A stretch of DNA of 64,000 nt, taken from assembly GCF_009905375.1 (NCBI RefSeq), contig NW_027417502.1, positions 62,001 to 126,000 on the forward strand, read 5' to 3'. The position numbers and the translations under genes were made by a program. Origin of the DNA: Apium graveolens. Taxonomy: Eukaryota > Streptophyta > Magnoliopsida > Apiales > Apiaceae. The notes below the pieces were generated by a model. The model worked only from the letters and a program-made list of their open reading frames with translations, searched no databases and was not told the origin of the DNA. Below, in pieces: positions 33,858-48,294 of the stretch; the first letter of the stretch is position 1; every line of letters starts with the position of its first letter.

Positions 33858-36733
33858 CCTAGTGATATTAAAGGGTTTGAGGAATTTGAGGGTTCTTAAT
33901 TTGGGGTTTAATGAGATTGCAGGGAGTTCCGAGTTCGTTGTCGGGTTGTGGGGGATTACAAGTGTTGAATTTGGCAGGGAATCAGTTGAATGGGACAATT
34001 CCGGTGTTTTTGGAAAGTTTGGGATTTGAGAGGGGTTTATTTGTTGTTTAATAGGCTTAGTCGACAGATTCCCCCTGAGATTGGATTTAGCTGTCGGAAA
34101 ACTTGAGCATTTGGAGCTTGCGAGTAATTATCTTGTCGGAGGGATACCTAGCAGTTTGGGTAATTGTAGCATGCTGCAGTCACTTTTGCTATATTCGAAT
34201 ATTCTAGAAGAGGTAATCCCTGTGGAACTTGGACAATTAAGTAAGCTTCAAGTGTTGAATGTTTCAAGGAATAGTTTGAGTGGAATGATAACCCCCTGAA
34301 CTTGGAAAGTGTTCTGAGTTATCTGTTGTAGTGTTCTCAAACTTGTGGGATTCTCTTAGTGGTGGTGCTGAGTCGGAATCTGATCTGTTGCCGACTTCTG
34401 GTCATATGGAATTTAACTTTTTCAAGGAACAATTCCCACAGGAATTGTTACTCTTCCGAAGCTCAAGATATTATGGGCACCAAGAGCCACTTTGGAAGGA
34501 AAACTTCCCAGTGATTGGGGTACTTGCAACAGCCTGGAAATGGTGAATTTGGCCGAAAATTATTTCCATGGGAGAAATTCCTGTTGGTCTACCAGATGCA
34601 AGGGCTTGTACTTTCTTGATTTGAGTTCAAATAGGCGACAGGGGGCCTTGTCGGGAGTCTTCAGTTCCTTGTATGACCCTGTTCGATGTCAGCAGTAATT
34701 TCTGTCTGGTTCTATGCCCTTGTTCAATTCTAGTGCTTGTCCTCTTATTCCTTCAATAAGCCATAAGCCTTTTGAACCCTACACTCCCTCAACCGCATAT
34801 GTTTTCATTTTTCGCATATGGAGCTCGAAATGCAACTTCAATTCCATCATTTGGAGATGTTGGTAATCTTGCAATCTTGCACAACTTCGGTGGCAACAAC
34901 TTTACTGGTTGATTCTCTTCGGTACCATTTCGCAAGAGAGATTAGGTTCACATACTGTTTATGCATTTCTAGCTGGCCAAAACAAGATGAGTGGACCAAT
35001 TCCGGGTGGATTATTTGGGAAGTGTGGAATGTTGAAGGGCTTTATTGTTAATGTCAGTGGAAATGAATTACCTGGTCAATTTCCTCCACAAATTGGTTCA
35101 ATGTGCAGGTCTCTCAATACATTTGGATACCTCTAGAAATCAGATTGCCGGAGCAATTCCTAATTTTGGAGGTTTGGTTTCTCTTGTTGCTTTAAATTTG
35201 AGTTGGAATCGGTTACAAGGTGCGGTTCCTGCCAGTCTTGGTCAGATCAGTAATCTTAAATCTATTTCTTTAGCCGGCAATAACCTTACTGGCCCCTGTA
35301 CCTGCGAGCTTATGGAAGCTGCAGTGTTTAGAAGTGCTTGATGTTTCTTCGAACTCTCTCTCTGGGGAGATTCCAGACACTGTTGTGCATTTGACCAACC
35401 TCACCACTCTGCTGCTTAACAACAATAAATTCTCTGGTCAGCTTCCCCCTGGTTTGGCAAATGTGACTACTCTTTCAGTGTTCACGTGTCTTTTAATAAC
35501 CTATCCGGGCCGGTCCCCCCTAAATAGTAACTCAATTAAATGTAATGATCTCGTTGGGAACCTATATCTGCAGCCCTGCCGTGTGTACTCTTTGTCAGGA
35601 TCATCTTCAGATCAACAAGGAGGAAATTTCGAAAATGATGCTGCTTCCCCTTCTGTGAGCGAAAGCAGCAAAAGAGTAGCAATAATGGTTTTCAATTCGA
35701 TCGAGATTGCATCCATAACATCTGCATCAGCTATTGTATCAGTTTTGCTTGCTCTAATTGTCCTGTTCTTTTACACCCGAAAGTGGCATCCAAAGACCAG
35801 GGTTGGTGGGTCTATCAGAAAGGAAGTTACTGTATTCACTGATATAGGGGTTCCTTTGTCCTTTGAGAATGTAGTGCGGGCCACAGGAAGTTTAATGCAA
35901 GTAATTGCATAGGGAATGGCGGTTTTGGAGCAACCTACAAAGCTGAAATTTCCCCGGGCGTCTTGGTGGCTATAAAACGGCTTTCAGTTGGACGTTTCCA
36001 AGGAGTCCAGCAGTTTGATGCAGAAATCAAAACACTAGGCAGATTGCGCCATCCTAATCTCGTTACCCTAATTGGCTATCATGCAAGTGAGACAGAGATG
36101 TTTCTGATTTACAATTATTTACCTGGAGGTAATTTGGAGAAATTTATTCAGGAAAGATCTACAAGAGCAGTGGATTGGAGGATACTTCACAAGATTGCTT
36201 TGGACATAGCACTGGCGCTGGCATATCTGCATGATCAATGCGTGCCACGTGTTCTACATCGTGATGTAAAGCCTAGCAATATATTGTTGGATGAAGACTT
36301 CAATGCTTATTTGTCCGACTTTGGATTAGCTAGACTCCTTGGAACATCAGAGACCCATGCTACTACTGGCGTTGCTGGGACTTTTGGATATGTAGCTCCC
36401 GAGTATGCAATGACTTGTCGTGTTTCTGACAAGGCTGATGTCTATAGTTATGGAGTGGTGCTACTTGAGTTAATTTCGGACAAAAAAGCCTTAGATCCCT
36501 CATTTTCTTCATATGGTAACGGTTTCAACATTGTTGCTTGGGCATGTATGCTTTTGCGGCAAGGACGTGCCAAAGAATTCTTCACAGCAGGATTATGGGA
36601 TGCAGGTCCGCATGATGATCTGGTTGAAGTGTTACACCTGGCAGTTGTATGCACTGTCGAAACTTTGTCTACGAGGCCAACTATGAAGCAAGTTGTTCGG
36701 CGGCTGAAGCAACTTCAACCGGCGTCATGTTAG
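33849..36733 (+). pseudogene. RPK2-like receptor kinase pseudogene (unit 3)
   Basis: Same gene as at 1268-4146. The shared breaks are present, but 33870-35900 adds many single-base differences. Two matter: an extra T near 35690 restores the frame from the juxtamembrane region through the transmembrane segment ([16 protein letters not shown], then [13 protein letters not shown]), and a missing T near 35892 breaks the frame at the start of the kinase. From 35963 the kinase is open to 36733 with [12 protein letters not shown] and DFGLARLL. The ATG from the junction (33849) is followed by an early frame loss. Confidence 0.85.
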
Positions 36734-37566
36734 CAAGATAGGAGCAACCAGCTGATGACATAGTGATTAGTAGGATCTAAGCACAGCCAGCAACTGTATG
36801 TTATAAATATCAATATAATCAGCTGATGGGCATATGTGAAGCAATTGTGTAGGCTTTTTATTTATTTATTTTTTTGGTTAATGAATGTTTGAAATTTTGA
36901 AATAATCATGTAGAGTTGTATTGTTTCATAATATCAGATTTAACTTGATCCGCAGTTATAGATTGTCCAACAAGCATATTACTTTTGTGCTTTTTTTTTT
37001 TTTGGTTCGTAGTTAGCTCGTGTTGTGAATAGCTTGGATTGATCATGATTGTGTCTTGGCTTGATTCGCCTCCAAATCAGTTGTACTAGCTTTTGGTTTT
37101 TGTAGGGGCATCTCACTGATTTGGAATCAGTCAAATACTGATATCTAGCTTCAGTTCTCTACTGATTAATGGAAGAAACAGCCGGGGATGCTTTATTTTT
37201 GGTAAATTTGTTTGGATTATACTATTTCTGGTAAATTTTTTGATTCAGTTTAGCACTCCTTGTGAATTCGCAGTGTTTGTGCATCCAGCTGTACAATATT
37301 TATCTGGAGTTGCCCCTCGTGTTGCTGTGTTCCCTGTGTTCCAGTCTTTAAACACTCTGAGCCTGATAAGTTTTCGTTATTGTTGCTCATTTGAATAGTT
37401 GGTACATTATTTATCTCGCTGAATGGAAATTATACTTGCATGCTCTGCAACTAAAGAGTCAGCTCAACACTATGTATTCAGTTCTGATATATTACGGTAT
37501 ATTTCATCTAAGCTAAACGCACAAAGGAACTCAAGAAACACCATACCATATGTTTCCTCTGCTACC
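36734..37566. other. Receptor-kinase 3' flank (unit 3), no gene seen
   Basis: Equivalent of 4147-4982, with one or two single-base gaps. No gene. Confidence 0.6.
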
Positions 37567-37807
37567 CTAAAATTATCTCCATTCCTGTGCATAATAGTCA
37601 TCGTCTTACTGTGTATTTCTCAGTCATTCCTCGGAAACTTCCAGGCAGTGCTAGATGTAGATGGTCAAGAACTACAAGCCGGTGCAAAGTACAAGATGTA
37701 CAGGGTGGAGGAAATGGCGGTGGCCTCTAGACGGGACAGACCCTTTTTATGCGTCGCAAGAGGATCATGAACAAGCTAATGGCCTACCGGTAAGTGTTTA
37801 CCAGTAA
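37567..37807 (+). pseudogene. Kunitz-type protease inhibitor fragment (unit 3)
   Basis: Same as 4983-5222; the frame closes at 37770. Confidence 0.6.
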
Positions 37808-37885
37808 ACTAAAAAAAATGGATGCCAATTTAAGTTTGTGTAATGATATGAATATTGTGTAGAAGAGTAGAAAGAACAAAAAAGA

Positions 37886-40353
37886 CTCCCAAAATTTTCA
37901 GCCAGAACATGTCAGTGATGTTGTAGATATGCTAACTTCATCTTTGATGGGCCTTCCAAGTCCACCAACGTGCTGGAAATGATACTTGAATCAATGAGTC
38001 TTAAACCAGAGCTATCTTAATAGCAACAGGGCCTTGCACTTTTTTTTTTCTGGGCATACACATTAAGCACCTAAAATTTACAGGTGTGACTCATTTTAAT
38101 TGGCTTTGAATTTTTAATGATGATTGGCTTCTGCTTTTACAAAGTCTACCCTATTCCAAATGAACCAAATTTATAAATTTAGTACTTAGAATGAGCTCAC
38201 TGGACAAATATTTTCTCTGTCCCTTTTCATTGTCACATTTAATTCTGAACGGTCAAATTAACCAAATTTTAACGAAAATTTATTAAAATTTTTATAATTG
38301 AATAAAATAAAAAAATATATATAATTGGAAAATGTATTCAATCTACTTTAATATATAATTTTTAAAATTTTAAACTAATATAAGAGTAATTTATATTTTT
38401 TTGGCAAAAAATTGATCATTTTGAAGAATAAAAAACATTTTTGATGAAAATTGTTTAATTTGAACAATGGAAAAAAAATGCAGACAAGGGTTTATAAAAA
38501 AACCCTTTCTTGAAATGAGTTGCCCTTGCATGGGAGCTGCATAGTTTTCGGTTCTCGGTTTATAAAAAAACCCTTTCTTGAAATGAGTTGCCCTTGCATC
38601 TTTAATTGAGACCTATATACAGTTAGTTACAGGGAGCTGCATAGTTTTCGGTTCTCACCGAGCATTATTCTGTTGAGTCATGCATGATTATGCTCAATAA
38701 AAGTGAAGTGCTTCTTATAAAAATTCTGCACACTGCACGTTCCGATATCGAGGTGGGAATTAGGGCTCGGCTTGAATTTGATTAAAAAATTTAAATCCGG
38801 ACTCGATATTGAGTTTAACCGAATCTTTAATTTTAAACTTGAATTTCGGCTCATAAAAATTCAATAAGCTCGAGTTCATTTCAAAAATTCGAATCAATTT
38901 CATCAAATATTGACAAAAACTCGAAATATGATCGGTTCATAAGTTCGATCGATTAAATATATAAATAAACACAAAATAATGAACATTTACATAAAAATAT
39001 ATTTATAATAAACAAATTAAAAATAATTTGAAGCTAATACTCGGCTCGTTAAAGAATTTTAATAACTTGAGCAGCTCCTAATGTAAGTTGGTTGTGATTT
39101 GATTGCAGATGAAGATATTATAAAACCGCAAGTTGCAGTTTGATTTTTATCCTTTAACCGAATCAAACCGCACAACGAACACCCTCATTTGAGCTCGACT
39201 TAATTATTACACTCATTTACAAATCTAATACGACAATCAACCAAAATTTGTCACTTAACTTTTAATCACGTTCTCATTACCTTGTGCACACAGCAGAAAA
39301 TTGAAATTGTATTTTCAGCTTAGATAATATATTTAGTCATATTAATTAATTTAGATTATGAAATTGGTATTAAAAAATATAATGATTTACAAGATTGTAA
39401 AAATATAATAATAATAATAATATAATTTTTAAATTTATGTCATATATTGTTCATAAATAATCATATAAATTCTTAATTTTAACAATCAGATCTTAGACCT
39501 TTCATTAAAATATAGGTTATATTTAGATACAAATCTAGCTATTCTCACTTATTTACGAAAAATTTAAGGATCATAATATCAGACGAGGAGTGAGTAAGGG
39601 TGAAACCACTATAAAACATTAATTCTTAACAAACAAGAAAAGCCATCCCACTATACTAGATCCACATTAAAAGAGCTGAAGCTATATGATGATGTTCTTG
39701 ATCAAGTGAAGTAAGAGTAAGAACTATTTGATCCTACCTGCATGCATGTTAATGAACTCGGCTGCAGTCACTTAGCTAGTCATAGACCTACCATGACAGG
39801 CACAAATAATATATGTATCATGCTCTCAGTAGCATAAGATAGTTAATATAACATGCTGATATGAAGTCAATATATAGAACATAAGATAGTTATATAACAC
39901 ACATAAAATACCCATTGCACAGGTCATAAGATAGTCACAACACAAATAAACATCTGATAATGACACAAATCCATGCCAACATACCAACATTCAAGTCACA
40001 AACTACATCACAAAGCATACCAACACTTGAGTAACAAAGTACACATTCTGATGGCCAAATGTTCAACAAATAAAACTACATATAATCAGATACCTAATAG
40101 AAGAGTTCAAACAGACTTATTACTAGTTATGATGTGATGTGCTTAATAATGTGGATTGACCACTTCACCATCACCAACAACAGGCTGGACTGTGATGTGT
40201 CTCTCCGGAAAGGCAACATCACCACCACCTGCATGTTTGATGAAATAGATGTTTACCAGTAAGTGTTTACCAGTAAACTAAAAAAATGGATGCCAATTTA
40301 AGTTTGTCTAATGATATGAATATTGTGTAGAACAATAGAAAGAACAAAAAAGA
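37886..40353. repeat. Additional 2.47-kb block A (unit 3)
   Basis: Equivalent of 20366-22836. Includes the ~70-bp local duplication (38488-38601), a degraded exon relic (39740-39805) and no functional gene. Confidence 0.83.
40143..40244 (-). pseudogene. Truncated Ninja-like last exon (block A, unit 3)
   Basis: Same 34-codon remnant as 22627-22728, cut at the same base. Confidence 0.75.
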
Positions 40354-41586
40354 CCCCCAAAATTTTCAGCCAGAACATGTCAGTGATGTTGTAGATATGC
40401 TAACTTCATCTTTGCTGGGCCTTCCAAGTCCACCAACGTGCTGGAAATGATACTTGAAGCAATATGAGTTCTTGAAATAGAGCTATCTTAATAGCAACAG
40501 GGCCTTGCACTTTTTTTTTTCTGGGCATACACATTAAGCACCTAAAATATATAGGTGCGACTCATTTTAATTGTATTATAATTTTTAATGATGATTGACT
40601 CCTGCTTTTACATAGTCTACATTATTCAAAATGAACCATATTTATAAATTTTAGTATTTAGAATGAGCTCACTGGACAAATATTTTCTTCGTTGTCACAT
40701 TTAATTCTGAACGGTCAAATTAACAAACTTTTAACGAAATTTTATTAATATTTTTATAATTGAATATAATAAAAAAGTTATATTATTGGAAAATATATTT
40801 AATCTCCTTTAATATATAATTTTTAGTTTTTTAAACTAATATAATAGTAATTTTTAATTTTTGATAAAAAAATAATATTTTAAACGATAAAATTCATTTT
40901 TGATAAAAATTGATTAATTTGAACGATAAAAAATTGTGGCAAATTAGTTGCCCTTAGATCTTTAATTGCAACTTACAAGGAGCTGCATAGTTTTCAGTTT
41001 TCACCGAGCATATTCTGTTGCATTACTTCTGCATGGTTGTGCTGTGCTCAATAAAAAGTTAAGTGCTTCTCATAAAATTTCTCATAAAATTTCTGCACAC
41101 TGCTCCTTCCAATATCGAGGTGGCAACTAGGGGCTGGGCTTGAACTCGACTAAAAAAGTTTGGGTCCAGAACCGATCCTTAATTTTAAACTCAAATTTCG
41201 GCTCATAAAAATTTGATAGACTCGAGTTCATTTCAAAAACTCGAATCAATTTCACCAAATATTGACAAAAACTTGAAATATGATCGATTAAATATATAAA
41301 ATAAAACCAAAATATTGAACATTTACATAAAATATACTTATAATAAAAAATTAAAAATAATTGAGGCTCGATCCTAGTCGAGTAATTTGAAAATCCTACT
41401 CGGCTCGTTAAAAAATTCTAATAGCTTGAGCAGCTCCTACCGTAAGTTGGTTGCGATTTGATTGCGGATCAAGATATTGGGTAGTTTGATTTTTATCCTT
41501 TAACCGAATCAAACCGCACAACGTACACCCTTATTTAAGCTCGACTTTATTATTACAGAATTAATTTAAATATTTTAGTAGACTAG
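40354..41586. other. AT-rich block B, left part (unit 3), no gene seen
   Basis: Equivalent of 5361-6533. Confidence 0.55.
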
Positions 41587-41595
41587 CTCAAATAG

Positions 41596-41899
41596 GAAAA
41601 AATGACAAAAATAGCCGATTTTTGAAAAAAATTAACAAAAATAGCTATTCTGAAAAAAGCGGCCAATTTTGGCTGATTGAACACTCCACTGTCACTTGGG
41701 TATCCCAATTTGTATAAGATACTCCCCTGGTAGTTGGGTATTTCATATATTGAATACTCCACTGCCAGTTGGGTATCTTATATAAAGTGGATACTCCACT
41801 AACAGTTGGGTATCCCATCGGCTAAAGTTGACCAACTTTTCAGAAATTGTTTATTTTTGTCTATTTTATGTAAAAATAGGCTAAATTTGTCCTTCACCC
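41596..41899. mobile_element. Small Mutator-like element (unit 3)
   Basis: Copy of 6543-6846, flanked by CTCAAATAG at 41587-41595 and 41900-41908. Confidence 0.65.
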
Positions 41900-41908
41900 C
41901 TCAAATAG

Positions 41909-42955
41909 CTCGTAACAATTTCACTCATTTACAAATCTAATACGACAACCAACTAAAATTTTCCACTTAACTTTTCATCACGTGCTAATTACCTTGTGGA
42001 CACTGCAAAAATTGAAATTGTATTTTCAGCTTTGATAATATATTCTAGTCATATTAATTATTTATATTATGAAATTGGTATTAAAAAATATAGCGGTTTA
42101 CAAGATTGTAAAAATATAATAATAATAATAATAATAATATAATTTTTAAATCAATGTCATATTTGTTCGAAACTAATCATATAAATTCTTAGTTATAATA
42201 ATCGGATCTTAGACCTTTTATTCAAATATAGGTAATTATATTTCAATACAAATCTAGCTATTCTCCCTTATTTACTAAAAATTTAAGGATCATAATATTT
42301 TTATGATCAGAACTAATTTACAAGAAGTAATCTATATTTTCTTATAGTTTCCTTATAATTTTTTTCTTTGTGAAAAATATAATATCAGACTAGGGGTGAG
42401 CAAGGGTGAAACCACTATAAAACATTAATTCTTAACAAACAAGAAAAGCCATCCCACTATACTAGATCCACATTAAAAGAGCTGAAGATATATGATGATG
42501 TTCTTGATCAAGTGAAGTAAGAGTAAGACCTATTTGAAGATATATGCATGTTAATGAACTCGGCTGCAGTCACCTAGCAGGTCATAGACCTACCATGACA
42601 GGCACAAATAATATATGTATCATGCTCTCAGTAGCATAAGATAGTTAATATAACATGCTGATATGAAGTCAATATATAGAACATTGTTATACAGGTGAGT
42701 CAGGAGACATAAGATAGTTATATAACACACATAAAATACCCATTGCACAAGTCATAAGATAGTCACAGCACAAATAAACATCTGATAATGACACAAATCC
42801 ATGCCAACATACCAACATTCAAGTCACAAACTACATCACAAAGCATACCAACACTTGAGTCACAAAGTACACATTCTGATGGCCAAATGTTCAACAAATA
42901 AAACTCCATATGATAAGATACCTAATAGAAGAGTTCAAACAGACTTATTACTAGT
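41909..42955. other. AT-rich intergenic (unit 3), exon relic at 42545-42608
   Basis: Equivalent of 6856-7900. No gene; (AAT)n near 42117. Confidence 0.5.
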
Positions 42956-42970
42956 TATGATGTGATGTGC

Positions 42971-44214
42971 TTAATAATGTGGATTGACCACTTCACCATC
43001 ACCAACAACAGGCATGACTGTGATGTGTCTCTCCGGAAAGGCAACATCACCACCACCTGCATGTTTGATGAACTCAGCTGGAGTCATGGAAAAAGCATGG
43101 CAGGCACAAAGGATACGAGTTTCCTCCTGGTTGTACTTGGACAGATACCCATTTATCTTTCGGCCAGAGATGGTAGTATAAACATGTGGCATTTCTGAGA
43201 CTTTCTTGAACTCTCTCCCATTAGCTCGGTTTTTGTCAGCTGATCCAATGTTTGCAGGGAATCCATGGCCTGTGATTTGTTTGTTCATTTAAATAGAATC
43301 ATATAAATGAGAAAATTAATTTACAAAGATAAGAAGGCATTAACAGTGTAAATGTCAAACTGGAGTTGGTGAGGTTCTTCTAAATGACAGAAGATGATAC
43401 TTTCAATGTCAATTCCACAGATCAAATATTAGTGTAACAAACTCCTCATTTGTGTGCAGATATGGCATAATAAAGAACTAATTCGCGTAAACAAACCCTC
43501 TTTATATTTTTCATGATCTATTATAATTTACTGCAAAATGTATCTGCTTAATTAATTTAGAGCACTAGCATTTTTCATCAATCTAAGATACGAAAAAAAA
43601 CTTGATGTTCATGCTAAACATTTTTTGATACTGCCAGACTCCCAATTAAAATATCACACACACAAATAATTGGATACAAATGCGAGAAAAGTTGTCTCAC
43701 AAGTACAAATAAGTGGCTAATTAATACGAAAAGGAATGTATGTTACCTTCAATGATTTGATTTTGGAAGTAACTAATTGTTGAAGAGCCGCTGGAATGGA
43801 GTGACCTCCTGTTAGCATCCATAGGCGCCAATGATACCTCTTGTCTTCGGGTTTCCATTACCCTTGGGCCAGTTGGAAAGGAAGGCCGCATTTTTACCTC
43901 AACCGATCCATTTTCATTAAAAACAGCCGACCTCCTTTGGTGAGGGTTGATCAAATGAGAAGGTGCACCAGTTAGTTTATGATTTCTCTGTGGATCCACA
44001 CCAAATCTTCCATTCAAAGAAAGGCTCAGACTTAAATCAATGTCTTCATTGATTTCTTCAACTACAGCCTCCTTTCCTCTCATACTTGAACAAATAAAAC
44101 ACCAAGATAAATTTTATGAGTAATTATAAATGAATTGATATACAAATAGATGGAGTAACAAAAGTGATAGTAATACCTTGATGGGGATGCCAGGGGATTG
44201 ATTGAATGAACCAT
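42971..44214 (-). CDS. Ninja/AFP-family repressor-like gene, 3 exons (unit 3)
   Basis: Exons 44214-44177, 44084-43747 and 43269-42971, all phases as in unit 1, intact 224-residue frame with EAR motif and TIFY-binding domain. Three near-identical intact copies therefore lie in this window. Confidence 0.74.
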
Positions 44215-47200
44215 AGTTAAATGTGAATGCCTCTTTAATTAACTCTGGGTACTAACTGCAGGGGTCGTGCCACTCTAAAGAGTTGAAAACATCGATTTAA
44301 GATGAAATGCAGAGTTGTGTATGTCAGCTAACTAGGTGACTGACAGTATGCTAAAAATTAATTAGTGACACATATTGACACATTCCACGTCCTGAAACAC
44401 AAATGTATGAACTTATCTCTAACCTCTAACTCACTTCTTCAATGCCCAACCTCACATGTATTCTGTTTACAGATAAAATTGAGTAAATGTATTCCGTTTA
44501 CAAACAAAAATTGAGTAACTGTAGTTAATTATGTATTGGTTACGGTTACAAAATTGAAACTCCCTTACATTTTAATGATTTTTATAAATTCCTAAAATAA
44601 TAATTTCAATATTTCTTATTTAACATATTTACTACTTTTTTAATATCATCTCAATTGTTAGTATTTACAATTTTTATGATACATTCTAATTGATGACTTA
44701 AAAAAATGTTATAGTATTTTTTTTATGAAACTAATAGTGATACAACTTCAATAACTTATCTTTATAGTCTTGTATGCATCTATTCAATAATATGGATTAT
44801 TTGGATGAGCAATTTTTAAACATATTTGATTAAAAGATAAAAGGAAATTTATAAAAATTCTAAGTTTTTTTATGATATTAATATCCTGTGGAAAATATTT
44901 GTAACCATTAAAAGTAATAAATGTAACCTTTTTTTTATTTTTATGAAACATAATTGAAATTACTTTTTGTTACACATGATTAAAAACTTGTTCTTAAGTA
45001 ATAAAAAATGGATCGTAATTACTAAATTTTAAAGTTGCAAATAAGTTTGCCAAGTTATAAAACTATTTTGATTTTTTTAAATAATTTAAAGGTTTGTATT
45101 TTTGCAAATTATTATGGAAAACAATATTTTATATCTTTTTCTTCCATTCTTTATGTCTTTTTAATAAACCCATTTTTTCAATCTATATATCTAAATATTA
45201 CTTAACTTTTTTATGTATTTGAGAAAATAGTTAAATAATAAAAATAAAAAATTTTACCAAGACAAAAAGCAAAATAATATTTAAAATACCTAAAATACAT
45301 ATGAGGTACAAATAAATATAAATGTTATTAGGGTTGACAAAGCTATTAACAAAATTTTTTATTTCTTTTTTCAAAAATATTGAAACTCTTGGATGACACT
45401 GCATGAATTATATGATTCCTATTTAACTATTCTTCATAAATGAAATGAGCCCTATTTACATGATTCCTGCCAATAAAAAAATGACATGTTTTATTTATGT
45501 ATTATTTAGTAAAAAATCTTGTCTTTCTGGAAATGATTTCTGGAAATGAATAATGCTAGATAACAAAATGACTTTGTCAAAATTTAAATTTAATTAAAAT
45601 TTAGACATTTTTGTAACAATATTTGGGACATCTACATTTTAAACATGTAGCATTGCTATACATGCAATGGTAAGTATTGTCTTCTAGGGACACTATCCTT
45701 CTAGCCCGGTAAATATCCGTTAATAACGGAGTTGAAAACTTCATTCACATTCTTTAATGAATAACAAATCTAAAACAAATGCGAGAAGAGTTGTCTCACA
45801 AGTACAAATAAGTGGCTAATTAATACGAAAAGGAATGTATGTTACCTTCAATAATTTGATTTTGGAAGTAACTAGTTGTTGAAGAGCCGCTGGAATGGAG
45901 TGACCTCCTGTTAGCATCCATAGGCGCCAATGACTGTACCTCTTGTCTTATGGTTTCCATTACCCTCAACCCGGTTGGAAAGGAAGGCCACATTTTAACT
46001 TCAACACCATTTTCATTAAAAACAGCCGACCTCCTTTGGTGAGGGTTGATCAAATGAGAAGGTGCACCAGTTAGTTTATGATTTCTTTGTGGATCCACAC
46101 CAAATCTTCCATTCAAAGAAAGGCTCAGACTTAAATCAATGTCTTCATTGATTACATCAACTACAGCCTCCTTTCCTCTCATACTTGAACAAATAAAACA
46201 CCAAGATAAATTTTATGAGTAATAAATGAATTGATATACAAATCGATAGAATAACAAAAGTGATAGTAATACCTTGATGGGGATGCCCGGGGATTGATTG
46301 AATGAACCATAGTTAAATGTGAATGCCTCTTTAATTGACTCTGGGTACTAACTGCACTAGTTGTGCCACTCTAAAGAGTTGAAAACATCGATTTAGGATG
46401 AAATGCAGAGTTGTGTATGTCAGCTAACTAGGTGCGTGGCAGTATGCTAAGAATTAACTAGTGACACGTATTGACACATTTCACGTCCTGAAACAGACAA
46501 ATGTATGCTTATCTCTAACCTCTAACTCACTTCTTCAATACCCAACGCTCACATGTATTCTGTTTACAGATAAAACTGAGTAAATGTATTCCAGACAAAA
46601 AATGAGTAACTGAATGACATATAGTTAATTATGTATTGGTTACGGTTACAAAATTGAAACTCCCTTACATTTTACTGATTTTTATAAATTCCTAAAATAA
46701 TAATTTCAATATTTCTTATTTAACATATTTACTACTTTTTTAATATCATCTCAATTGTTATACATTCTAATTGATGACTTAAAAAAATGTTATAGTATTC
46801 TTTTTATGAAACTAATAGTGATACAACTTCAATAACTTATCTTTATAGTCTTGTATGCATCTATTCAATAATATGGATTATTTGGATGGGCAATTTTTAA
46901 ACATATTTGATTAAAAGATAAAAGGAAATTTATAAAAATTCTAAGTTTTTTTTATGTTATTAATATCATATGGAAAATATTTGTAACCATTAAAAGTAAT
47001 AAATGTAACCTTTTTTTTATTTTTATGAAAAATAATTGAAATTACTTTTTGTTGCACTTGATTAAAAACTTGTTCTTAAGTAATAAAAAATGGATCGTAA
47101 TTACTAAATTTTAAAGTTGCAAATAAGTTTGCCAAGTTATAACACTATTTTGATTTTTTTTAAATAATTTAAAGGTTTGTATTTTTGCAAATTATTATGG

Positions 47201-47830
47201 AAAACAATATTTCATATCTTTTTTTCCATTCTTTATGTCTTTTTAATAAACCCATTTTTTCAATCTATTATCTAAATGTTACTTAACTTTTTTATGTATT
47301 TGAGAGAATAGTTAAATAATAAAAATACAAAATTTTACCAAGACAAAAAAGAAAATAATATTTAAAATACCTAAAATATATATGAGGTACAAATAAATAT
47401 AATTGTTATTAGGGTTGACAAAGCTATTAACAAAATTTTTTATTTCTTTTTTCAAAAATATTGAAACTCTTGGATGACACTGCATGAACTATATGATTCC
47501 TATTTAACTATTCTTCATAAATGAAATGAGCCCTATTTATATGATTCCTGCCAATAAAAAAATGACATGTTTTATTTATGTATTATTTAGTAAAAAATCT
47601 TGTCTTTCTGGAAATGATTTCTCGAAATGAATAATGATAGATAACAGAATGACTTTGTCAAAATTTAAATTTAATTTAAATTTAAATAGTTTTGTAATTA
47701 AACATGTAGCATTGCTATACATGCAATGGTAAGTATTGTCTCCTAGGGACACTATCCTTCTAACCCGGTAAATATCCGTTAATAACGGAGTTGAAAATTT
47801 CATTCACATTCTTTAATGAAAAACAAATCT
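43680..47830. repeat. Two 2.1-kb tandem copies around the Ninja-like first exons (unit 3)
   Basis: Equivalent of 8628-12777, with the second copy starting near 45779. Nearly identical to unit 1. The AT-rich parts hold no gene. Confidence 0.84.
45846..46310 (-). pseudogene. Ninja-like first exons, second copy without last exon (unit 3)
   Basis: Exons 46310-46273 and 46183-45846, open, splice donors intact, no adjacent last exon. Confidence 0.64.
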
Positions 47831-47847
47831 CACACATTGTTGAGGCG

Positions 47848-48239
47848 ATGCCATCAACAATGAAATCACTATTTAAAACCCTAAGAAAATACATTAAAAC
47901 ACCAGGGGGGAAATAACTGGACCATGCTCAAGTCCTGAATACAAAACTGCCATTCCAACTCTCAAAGATGTTCGAGTTTTTTCGCCTGCAACACCACCAA
48001 CCAATCCCATTGTGCCCACCTCTGATACCAAAACTGTTTATGATATCCAGTACTATACTCACGATCAGCGTCGTAACAGGCCACCTATTCGAATGACCGT
48101 TATGAAGAAAAGTGATGCTGTAAAAATGATGAAAGATAAGAAAAGTTTTGGAGTGCCTGATTTGCCTCCTGTTTATCTTACCAAAACGGTGGAAGAAGAT
48201 TACAATGCTCGTGGTGGAGGTTACGTGCAATACAAATAA
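47848..48239 (+). pseudogene. NDUFA7-like gene, one frameshift (unit 3)
   Basis: Identical to 12795-13187 except for six G instead of seven near 47905-47910, which breaks the frame after about 20 codons. The last 75 codons (from 48012) stay open. A single homopolymer difference may be real or a read error. Confidence 0.55.
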
Positions 48240-48294
48240 GGTTGGTAGCATAACTATAAGAATGCATCATAATTCTCAAATTAAGATATCAGGG

